DNA of 64,000 bases from Bacteroidota bacterium (lineage in GTDB: Bacteria > Bacteroidota > Bacteroidia > Cytophagales > Cyclobacteriaceae), in the NCBI GenBank assembly GCA_018266395.1, contig JAFEAM010000017.1, forward strand, positions 62,001 through 126,000, read 5' to 3'. The position numbers and the translations under genes are program-made. Positions 41,966 to 48,159 of the stretch are shown in pieces. A model generated the notes under the pieces. The model was not told where the DNA came from, did no database searches, and saw nothing but the letters and a program-made list of their open reading frames with translations. How positions within the stretch are numbered: the first letter of the stretch is position 1; every line of letters starts with the position of its first letter.

Positions 41966-41998
41966 GACCTGCCGCAGCAACGGCAGGTCTTTTCTTTT
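41966..41998 (+). terminator. Intrinsic terminator closing the tra operon
   Basis: The perfect 9-base stem GACCTGCCG (41966-41974) with CGGCAGGTC (41981-41989) has a 6-base loop and is followed by TTTTCTTTT. It separates the tra operon from the next cargo operon. Confidence 0.88.
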
Positions 41999-42095
41999 GA
42001 TTATAAAATCGAATATGAATATATTTAATTCGGGTTAATTTTATTTTCGCCTCATCCATTTCCAGGCCATTGACCCGTGAACTCAATTGACAATT

Positions 42096-43238
42096 ATGGC
42101 AACTGCGGTCAGGACGGAGCCTATCTCATTAAACGAGAGCACCCTAGAAACTAATATTGTTGGTGAGATCGCCGCACTGTTCAATAATCCTTTCAACTTC
42201 GGTTATCCTGCGCGGTTAAGGTGGTTATTTGATTTCTCCAGAATAAATCTGAATGCATTCAACAGAAGGAAGACAAAAATTTACCGATTAACTCCCAATG
42301 AGGAGAACAAAGGTGGTGGCTGGGACAGCAAAGTCGTAATACCTACAGGGAAAAATGGCAGCCGGGCGATATTCATTCAATTCAAACGTGGCAAGCACAG
42401 CGAGGGCAATGATTTAGCTGATAGCATTTTTAATTTAAAGAAGAAGACGCCAAATAAACATGCAGAATTTGATTTCAACGATAATTCAAACAATAATCAG
42501 CACGCCACCTTAAAGTCCTTATCTGACCAACTACACGCCAATGGCGTTTCACCAAACAGCGTTATGTATGCGTTTCCGCGTATCACTTCCCTTGATGCAT
42601 TTGATAAGTTACAAGAGGATCTGTTATTGCACACATCGTTTCTTACCCTACCAGAAATTGACGACGAGGCAAGCAATGCAGGTGTCGATCTTTATGATAA
42701 TTCAACACACCATTTCCGCACCTGCTACTTGGACGAAAAACGACGCGAAATTTCATCTAAACCATTTCAACTACGCCAAGAGAATATTAATGAAGGCGTG
42801 ATCACAGAAATAATACTTACCAAATTAACTTTTCTCCGCGATCAGTTCTTGAAACAAAGATCGCCGTTGAATATAGTCGATACTGATCTTCTGCTGATGT
42901 TGGCTGACTATTTGAAGATCAATCCGCTGGAATCTATTTCTCAAGATGAATTACTTCCGTACGGCACCTATAATGAGTTTAGGGACTATTTCGTTCAACT
43001 TAAAAAACAACGAAACAATAATTTTAGCGGGATATTTCAGGACTTTAATGACAACTCGAATACTTTCAATTGGAGAGACCGGGTATTTAAGCGAGTTGCA
43101 ACTTTTCTTGCAGGGAGTCAAAGAGATTCCATCGATATGCAATCGCAGGTACCAACACAATTTTCATTTAACGTATCTGCTCTTCCCGAACAAATGAGGC
43201 TTGAACTTGATGGCCCAGTAACTATGCTAACTTTTTGA
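42096..43238 (+). CDS. Nuclease-like protein of an unrecognised three-gene operon
   Basis: About 380 residues from the ATG at 42096 (a TTG at 42087 is possible). Near the N-terminus are a helix with E21/E27, then GGGWDSKVVIP (D80, counted from 42087) and RAIFIQFKRGKH (Q98, K100). That order, acidic residue, D, strand, QxK, is the PD-(D/E)XK nuclease pattern with the Q variant. The following HATLKSLSDQLH and SVMYAFPRITS segments and the C-terminal half are unfamiliar to me. No signal peptide is seen. It starts a three-gene operon with a HEPN-like protein. The nuclease reading rests on a short motif and is uncertain. Confidence 0.55.
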   Translation: MATAVRTEPISLNESTLETNIVGEIAALFNNPFNFGYPARLRWLFDFSRINLNAFNRRKTKIYRLTPNEENKGGGWDSKVVIPTGKNGSRAIFIQFKRGKHSEGNDLADSIFNLKKKTPNKHAEFDFNDNSNNNQHATLKSLSDQLHANGVSPNSVMYAFPRITSLDAFDKLQEDLLLHTSFLTLPEIDDEASNAGVDLYDNSTHHFRTCYLDEKRREISSKPFQLRQENINEGVITEIILTKLTFLRDQFLKQRSPLNIVDTDLLLMLADYLKINPLESISQDELLPYGTYNEFRDYFVQLKKQRNNNFSGIFQDFNDNSNTFNWRDRVFKRVATFLAGSQRDSIDMQSQVPTQFSFNVSALPEQMRLELDGPVTMLTF

Positions 43239-43259
43239 CAGCTTACTTGGGCAACTCTA

Positions 43260-43877
43260 ATGAAAGAAATACGGATAAGCCCTAAATACTCTTTGAACGA
43301 TTGGACGGGACTCGACCTGGGACTGGTAGGTAGCCCTGATTGGAAAGTGGCGATCGACATTTTTCAAGATCGAATCGAGGGAAGGTTTCTAAGACAAGTT
43401 GATGAATTACTGGCAAACAAAAACAAAGGTATTAGGTCATTTGCCGGATTTGTTATTATTGCGATTGATTGTTTACTGATAGAAACATTGGAGCAATTTA
43501 ACAGGGGAGCGAAACGGACTGGTAAGGACGAGGATGAAAAGATATTTCATGATTTTTTTCAAAGATCTACACCTCTTGCGTCCTTCTTCAATACAACTGA
43601 CAAGACAAGAGTTTTCTATAATCAAATCAGGTGTGGCATCTTGCATCAAGCGCAAACCAAAAAGAAGTCGATTATTCACTATAGAATTGGAACACCGGTT
43701 TTGGCTTGGATTGATCCGAACGATATAAGTCAGGGTATTTCCTTGAACCGGACTAAATTCCACAGAGAGGTAAAGAATATCTTCGAGGACTATTTGTTGG
43801 GATTGCGCAAAGGCAGAGACTTGAATTTGAGGAGGAAAATGCAACGCAAAATGAATTTCATAGCAAAGCAATCTTAG
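43260..43877 (+). CDS. HEPN-like RNase protein of the three-gene operon
   Basis: 205 residues, helical. The segment FYNQIRCGILHQAQ contains R124-x4-H129, the catalytic motif of HEPN ribonucleases, preceded by two long helices (FAGFVIIAIDCLLIETLEQF is one). The protein is cytosolic with a basic C-terminus (RKMQRKMNFIAKQS). It lies 21 bases after the nuclease-like gene and 6 before the small third gene. HEPN domains serve as RNA-cutting toxins in many defence and toxin-antitoxin systems. The motif is visible; the fold assignment is by pattern only. Confidence 0.6.
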   Translation: MKEIRISPKYSLNDWTGLDLGLVGSPDWKVAIDIFQDRIEGRFLRQVDELLANKNKGIRSFAGFVIIAIDCLLIETLEQFNRGAKRTGKDEDEKIFHDFFQRSTPLASFFNTTDKTRVFYNQIRCGILHQAQTKKKSIIHYRIGTPVLAWIDPNDISQGISLNRTKFHREVKNIFEDYLLGLRKGRDLNLRRKMQRKMNFIAKQS

Positions 43878-43883
43878 ATAGAT

Positions 43884-44222
43884 ATGGCTCTTACAATTAC
43901 AACCCTTAAACTACTTAATGGGTATATCAATGGCGTGATGCAAAGAGCTGAGCACCATGCGGAAAGTGTCAATGAAATCGTTTTAACGTTGGCAGGAGCT
44001 GTGATTTGGAAAGCCACACAAGACGTTGAGGTAAGGACTTATGGCGATGAGACTGCCAATATCTTATGGCTAACGGTTGGCCAAAACAGGTATGCCTTGG
44101 GCTTTAATCATCATTCTGGCGAAATCGAACTCCATGAACGAACTCAAAATGGTATCGTATTAGCAAGTTTCAGCAATAAGTCCACAGCTGAACAGGTAAA
44201 ACAGGTGTTTGACAGATTATAG
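43884..44222 (+). CDS. Small hypothetical protein, third gene of the operon
   Basis: 112 residues. An N-terminal helix (LLNGYINGVMQRAEHHAESVNEIVLTLAGAVIWKA) is followed by a small beta domain (VEVRTYGDETANILWLTV, YALGFNHHSGEIELHERT) and a final helix. I do not recognise the family. As the last, smallest gene, six bases after the HEPN-like gene, it could be an antidote or sensor for the HEPN-like protein, or an adaptor between it and the nuclease-like protein. Confidence 0.5.
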   Translation: MALTITTLKLLNGYINGVMQRAEHHAESVNEIVLTLAGAVIWKATQDVEVRTYGDETANILWLTVGQNRYALGFNHHSGEIELHERTQNGIVLASFSNKSTAEQVKQVFDRL

Positions 44223-44296
44223 AACCCGGAGTCCACTTTGGATTTAACGCTACCTTCTATCTATGTCTATGCCTTTCCAATTTGATTGCTAGCCGA

Positions 44297-44500
44297 TCAG
44301 TTCGGAACAAGGAAATCCCGAACATCCCTTTTCAATATTTTCGATATCTCATATAGCGTTTCTATTGACGGCTGCCTGGTATTAGTGCACCAACGCGAGA
44401 CGGTTTGTTCTGATACTTTGAGCGCCTCAGCCAGTTCTTTGCTGGATTGCCCGCTCTCCGCCAGGATCGCCTTAATTCTGTTATACACCTTTTTAGCCAT
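44297..44500 (-). CDS. XRE-family HTH regulator
   Basis: 67 residues consisting almost entirely of a Cro/CI-type helix-turn-helix: VYNRIKAILAESGQSSKELAEALKVSEQTVSRWCTNTRQPSIETLYEISKIL. It is a small DNA-binding dimer. It faces the next operon divergently, and direct repeats at 44569-44598 in the intergenic region are the probable operator. It may repress itself and the DUF2807-like operon, and is convergent with the three-gene operon. Confidence 0.85.
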   Translation of the reverse strand: MAKKVYNRIKAILAESGQSSKELAEALKVSEQTVSRWCTNTRQPSIETLYEISKILKRDVRDFLVPN

Positions 44501-44565
44501 CAGCCGTCGCTTTCAGACAAATATATCTAGCTAAAAATTGCCCAATTTGGCCGGTAAAACATCTA

Positions 44566-44598
44566 TTTTGGAATATTAATAGTCCAAAATGGAATATT
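44566..44598. promoter_or_regulatory. Operator-like repeats in the XRE/DUF2807 divergent region
   Basis: TTTTGGA (44566-44572) and TCCAAAA (44583-44589) form a perfect 7-base inverted repeat. TGGAATATT is repeated directly at 44569-44577 and 44590-44598, 21 bases apart, two helical turns. This is between the XRE gene and the DUF2807-like operon. It suits cooperative binding of two regulator dimers on the same DNA face. Confidence 0.6.
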
Positions 44599-44671
44599 TA
44601 TTATTATAATTGGATCATATTTGTTTGATTTTACCAGGAACCGACTTTTTAAATAAAAACTCAAAAATCCA

Positions 44672-45724
44672 ATGCGCTACCCATTCATCAAACTGCCAAG
44701 GAAAGTGGAAATGGCTCTTTTTCTTATCGCGGAAGAACTGAAGAGCCGCAAATTTTTCAACGGCCTAAGAAATTTAGGCCTCGACGATTGCTCGTATGAA
44801 CATCACTTCAATTCTCCTATTGCACATTACATGGGCCTGGAGGATCATTCCGACACGATGTATTCCCGTATCGACGACCTTCTCGAAAAACATTCATCGA
44901 AAGTCAATGCAGACGATGGCGAGTCAGTTATGAGACAGGTGTTGACAGTCTATGTTGATCTTGTAATCGAACGAAGAGCCCAACACCGAAATAAACTCCG
45001 AAACGATGTCAAACTAACTGGCTTCGAAACGATCCCAAGGTCAAAAGAGTCAAGACAGGATCTTCGTGACATTTCACCCTTTGAAAGCATTTCCATTGAG
45101 ACTTTTGCTGACGTTGTTCTCAAACATGGAGATAAAGAAGAAATTGAAATTGTCTCAGGCTCCAATCCAGACAATTATATAGTTGCTTTCGTTGAGAACA
45201 AGCGCCTTTTCGTTTCCACCGGCAAGATTGACCCAAGGCCCACACAGGCGACCATCTATATTACCTACCAAAAGTTAAACGGATTGGTGGTCAATCATTG
45301 TGGTAAGCTCACCACAGATGGAACAATACGAACCGACAGGCTTGGTGTAATTCAGAATGGCCGCGGCTCGATAGAACTCGATGTTGATACATTAGTCATT
45401 GATCTTACTCTCACGAAGTCCGGCATACTTACCGTTACTGGTTCGTCAGACGAAACTATTGTCCTTAATACCGGAACTGCAAATATTGATGGTTCTGAAT
45501 TCGAGACCACCTCGGCGAAAGTTACGATCAAGGATACCGGGAATGTCATCTTAGCCATTGAAGATGAACTGACAGCAAGACTTGATGGAGCCGGATGCCT
45601 GGAGTACAGTGGGTCCCCAAGATTGAAGGCATTGTCAGGCGAAGGAACAGGAACATTGAAACAAATTAAACCAAACGATCATGGCGACGAAAACGAAGAG
45701 AAAGGCGAAAAGCAAGAAGCCTAA
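44672..45724 (+). CDS. Cytosolic DUF2807-type beta-solenoid with helical N-terminal domain
   Basis: 350 residues. Residues 1-125 are helical (LPRKVEMALFLIAEELKSRKF, VLTVYVDLVIERRAQHRNKL) with no known match. Residues 130-335 match the DUF2807 (head GIN) solenoid: ETFADVVLKHGDKEEIEIVSG, DNYIVAFVENKRLFVSTGKI, LTKSGILTVTGSSDETIVLN, LDGAGCLEYSGSPRLKALSGEG. DUF2807 proteins normally carry a signal peptide; this one has none. The next gene starts inside its 3' end. The function is unknown, and the N-terminal domain may attach the solenoid to a cytosolic partner. Confidence 0.6.
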   Translation: MRYPFIKLPRKVEMALFLIAEELKSRKFFNGLRNLGLDDCSYEHHFNSPIAHYMGLEDHSDTMYSRIDDLLEKHSSKVNADDGESVMRQVLTVYVDLVIERRAQHRNKLRNDVKLTGFETIPRSKESRQDLRDISPFESISIETFADVVLKHGDKEEIEIVSGSNPDNYIVAFVENKRLFVSTGKIDPRPTQATIYITYQKLNGLVVNHCGKLTTDGTIRTDRLGVIQNGRGSIELDVDTLVIDLTLTKSGILTVTGSSDETIVLNTGTANIDGSEFETTSAKVTIKDTGNVILAIEDELTARLDGAGCLEYSGSPRLKALSGEGTGTLKQIKPNDHGDENEEKGEKQEA

Positions 45725-45971
45725 ATCGAAAACATCCGAACCGATTCTCAGTATCAAACTCCAAGAAAGTTTTGCACGTTTTCTTGAATTCGTTTCCCCG
45801 AAGCACTTCAGTCGAAGCTTGCGTGATGCAACATTAGAGATTTCAGAAAATTGCGAAGAAGGCGTGCCTCTTTACCACGGTGATTTAGTAAGAGGCCTCG
45901 AAATGTTTTTCCATGTTCTTGATTTAGCGGAAGACGAAGGGAAGTACAATAACAATGAATACTACGATTGA
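45681..45971 (+). CDS. Small basic hypothetical protein overlapping the DUF2807 gene
   Basis: 96 residues. The first 20 residues are almost all Lys/Arg/Thr/Ser. Then comes a helical region (SIKLQESFARFLEFVSPKHFSRSLRDATLEI, and LVRGLEMFFHVLDLAEDEG). The N-terminal 44 bases overlap the end of the upstream gene in another frame, and the sigma-like gene follows within 12 bases. The three are probably co-expressed. I do not recognise a family; nucleic-acid binding by the tail is likely. Confidence 0.5.
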   Translation: MATKTKRKAKSKKPKSKTSEPILSIKLQESFARFLEFVSPKHFSRSLRDATLEISENCEEGVPLYHGDLVRGLEMFFHVLDLAEDEGKYNNNEYYD

Positions 45972-45982
45972 AGAAACCTTGA

Positions 45983-46303
45983 GTGGAAATCTTTGACGAC
46001 GATCAGGAATTGTTATCCAGGATGCGGCTTGATGATCATGTCGCTTTCGAGATAATTTTTAATCGCTACGTCAGGCAATTGTACGCGTATGTGTCCAACA
46101 AGGTAATCTCACCAAACGCTCAGCAAAAAATCCTTGAACGGGTATTTGTTTCTCTTTGGAACGACAGAAGTTCCATTGGTGATCGAGTCCTCAAGGATCA
46201 CCTGTATACCTTGACGAGGTACGAACTAATTCGGCATATCAGGCAGAGCGATGATTTCGATGAATATCTGAAATCATTTAAAGGCTTTAATCAAGACGAG
46301 TAA
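45983..46303 (+). CDS. Sigma-70 region 2-like protein lacking region 4
   Basis: 106 residues with a GTG start. LSRMRLDDHVAFEIIFNRYVRQLYAYVSNKV and IRHIRQSDDF follow the ECF sigma region 2 pattern (core-binding helix, then a segment usually reading the -10). The protein ends there, with no region 4 HTH for -35 recognition. It follows the small basic protein closely. It might be an anti-termination, anti-sigma or regulator-type fragment, or a sigma that works with another region 4. A decayed gene is also possible, but the frame is intact. Confidence 0.5.
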   Translation: MEIFDDDQELLSRMRLDDHVAFEIIFNRYVRQLYAYVSNKVISPNAQQKILERVFVSLWNDRSSIGDRVLKDHLYTLTRYELIRHIRQSDDFDEYLKSFKGFNQDE

Positions 46304-46338
46304 ATGAAACTACTCCTATCATCGAATGAGATTCCGAC

Positions 46339-46403
46339 AAAGCAATCTTTTAGTTGGAGTCTCACCTAGGAACGGCCTTCCCTCGAAAGCTAAAGATTGC
46401 TTT
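46339..46403. repeat. 12-base inverted repeat with 41-base spacer
   Basis: AAAGCAATCTTT (46339-46350) and AAAGATTGCTTT (46392-46403) are perfect reverse complements, separated by 41 bases. They start 36 bases after the sigma-like stop. No T run follows, so this is not a standard terminator. It may be a structured RNA, an operator or an old element end. Confidence 0.5.
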
Positions 46404-46543
46404 CATCCGTATTGTCTAAAGGCTCTCAGTTTGCCTACCGCCTGAGCGTTGTGAATTATAGTAATTGATCTCCTCTCTGAGACAATACATCATCAATGCA
46501 TTAAATGTTGGGTGAGCATAGATGCGATTTAACTTCCTATTGA

Positions 46544-46744
46544 TCAGGGGTTGAAGTTGTTCCTCACCCATTCCAGGAAAATAAGCCTTGGTTGCAGATA
46601 TGGATCAGTCCTACGGCGACCCTGGTAATATCCATTGAAATTTGCAGTTAAGACTTCGGTATCGAGGCCTATTGTTTTCAAAATGGACCAAACCTTTTCG
46701 GCTTTTGGCATTTCAAAGACCAATTTGACCTCCTCGCTGACCAT
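46544..46744 (-). CDS. Possible small minus-strand protein
   Basis: 66 residues with mixed helices and strands (LVFEMPKAEKVWSILKTIGLDTEV, PYLQPRLIFLEWV). There are no neighbours in the same direction and no promoter box that I can place. Composition is plausible but unsupported. Confidence 0.25.
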   Translation of the reverse strand: MVSEEVKLVFEMPKAEKVWSILKTIGLDTEVLTANFNGYYQGRRRTDPYLQPRLIFLEWVRNNFNP

Positions 46745-46834
46745 CGAGGCAAAGGAATCCAGTTGTGACTTATTTTGCTAACAATTTTAGTAATTCTGAT
46801 GACAACCCTCTAATTTTGTGGAAACAAGAGAAAA

Positions 46835-47032
46835 TTGGAATTCAGGTTTAGGTCATTCAAAGAGCCGGAGTTTGATTCGTTACTTCACAGCTTGCGGCAC
46901 GCGCATAATCTAGGTGCTGGGCACGTCGTGACGTACAATAGAGACGGTGATTTAACAACCGCAATTATAGAAGACAATGTTATTGCCCAATTTTCAGAAG
47001 AGGAATTGGCAGAATTGACCACAGTGAGATAA
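46835..47032 (+). CDS. Small hypothetical protein (TTG start)
   Basis: 65 residues starting with TTG at 46835. The sequence has alternating strands and helix: FRFRSFKEPEFDSLLHSLRHAHN, GHVVTYNRDGDLTTAIIEDNVIAQF, then SEEELAELTTV. No known domain. A second hypothetical gene starts 31 bases after its stop, so they may be co-transcribed. The rare start and small size lower confidence. Confidence 0.35.
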   Translation: MEFRFRSFKEPEFDSLLHSLRHAHNLGAGHVVTYNRDGDLTTAIIEDNVIAQFSEEELAELTTVR

Positions 47033-47063
47033 GCTCTCGAAACTAATAAACAGTTAACGCATT

Positions 47064-47408
47064 ATGAAAACTGAACAGAGAACAATCAAGATCCGGGCGA
47101 TGATGAATACCAATCTGGAGTTTACAGACAGAGCTCGGGGTAAATTCAGTCAAAAGTTCGTTGATTTCCTTGTGGACACAGATGAGAGCTTTCGGAATGA
47201 ATTGATGATCCCAATAAATAATGAGGTAGGCCTATTCAATTGGGCTATTGACTTCATTGAGAATCCAGCCGAAGGTTTCCTGGTTGACATCTTCTGTGAT
47301 GGGCCTAATGCCTTTCATAAGATTCTCAACGTTGTAACCAACCACTTTCCACAGACAGAGTTCCGTTTTTATAACCAGGGACCCATCAATACACAGGCTG
47401 CTGCCTGA
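47064..47408 (+). CDS. Hypothetical conserved-looking protein
   Basis: 114 residues from an ATG. Composition is that of a real soluble protein: IKIRAMMNTNLEFTDRARGKFSQKFVDFLVDTDESFRNELM, then FNWAIDFIENPAEGFLVDIFCDGPNAFHKILNVV and EFRFYNQGP. The mix of helix and beta strands suggests a small alpha/beta fold. I do not recognise it. It is the last gene before the metal island. Confidence 0.5.
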   Translation: MKTEQRTIKIRAMMNTNLEFTDRARGKFSQKFVDFLVDTDESFRNELMIPINNEVGLFNWAIDFIENPAEGFLVDIFCDGPNAFHKILNVVTNHFPQTEFRFYNQGPINTQAAA

Positions 47409-47572
47409 CCATAAACTGAAGACGACAAACCCGTACACGGCAAGCCAAGGGAAGGCAGTCGCCGTCGCGGTATCTAACTTTGCAGCGAAACCTACCGTCA
47501 TCCGCAATCTTTCGAATTTGAGATGGTTTCGGGCTTTTTTTCAAGGACTAACCTTCTATGGCTTTAATCGTT

Positions 47573-47580
47573 TACCTTTG
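47573..47580 (+). promoter_or_regulatory. -7 element TACCTTTG for the metal island
   Basis: TACCTTTG matches TAnnTTTG and ends five bases before the GTG start of the DUF6660-like gene at 47586. The predicted transcription start would be almost at the start codon, implying a leaderless or very short leader mRNA. Confidence 0.4.
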
Positions 47581-47585
47581 CATCC

Positions 47586-47906
47586 GTGAGATTGATCCGT
47601 TTCATATTTGCGATTTATATATTGTTCATGACTGCCTATCCTTGCAGTGACGACAAAACCTGTTTGGATGAGCAAAGAAGCGGAATTGCCATCTTCGACC
47701 AAAGCAGTCATAACCACGAGCCAGGGGAGCAGGATTTATGTACCCCGTTTTGTATTTGTTCGTGTTGCACGGCTCACATTCAACTGGTTAACTCTTCGTA
47801 TTCCAGTTCTCTTGACCTCCTTCACAACACTCAACTCCTTTCTCGCTACGTGGAACGGCCTGCGATTTCCAACAGCGCATCAATCTGGCAACCGCCTAAA
47901 GCATAA
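47586..47906 (+). CDS. DUF6660-family small exported protein
   Basis: 106 residues with a GTG start. The signal (FIFAIYILFMTAYPC) is followed by CSDDKTC, then HNHEPGEQDLCTPFCICSCCTAHI, and the closing SIWQPPKA. This Cys/His-rich pattern and the terminal WQPPK are the DUF6660 signature found upstream of CusA/CzcA-type pumps in Bacteroidota. The protein is probably periplasmic and may bind metal for the following efflux system. Confidence 0.75.
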   Translation: MRLIRFIFAIYILFMTAYPCSDDKTCLDEQRSGIAIFDQSSHNHEPGEQDLCTPFCICSCCTAHIQLVNSSYSSSLDLLHNTQLLSRYVERPAISNSASIWQPPKA

Positions 47907-47973
47907 GCCCACTTTTGTGCTCTGAGATTTCATTCTAGAGCAAATAGATTTCCTGGGCGATCACGTCCAGCGA

Positions 47974-48159
47974 ATGAATCTATTTCGGGCTTGCATGAAA
48001 CCAAGCAAGACAAGACAGAATAACCGACAAATCGGTGTCAAGAGATTCATTAGGTATGTGCTGCATATCCTAATCGTCCTGCTCTTTCTGCTTTTGATGA
48101 TTATTGGTTGGCTCATGTCCCATCTAAATCTTACAGATAAACATTACACTAAATGTTAG
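47974..48159 (+). CDS. Possible small membrane protein before czcA
   Basis: 61 residues with one hydrophobic helix (YVLHILIVLLFLLLMIIGWLMS) and a basic N-terminus. Its stop overlaps the pump start by seven bases. The hydrophobic helix is suggestive of a membrane microprotein, but without homologues it may be chance. Confidence 0.3.
   Translation: MNLFRACMKPSKTRQNNRQIGVKRFIRYVLHILIVLLFLLLMIIGWLMSHLNLTDKHYTKC

Larger units (their letters stand above)
46304..46834. other. 531-base region with inverted repeat and one weak minus-strand ORF
   Basis: Contains the inverted repeat at 46339-46403. The minus frame 46544-46744 (66 residues) has a protein-like composition (MVSEEVKLVFEMPKAEKVWS, ending RNNFNP) but no recognised domain or clear ribosome site. 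Between 46430 and 46540 nothing is seen. Treat the minus ORF as possible only. Confidence 0.5.
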
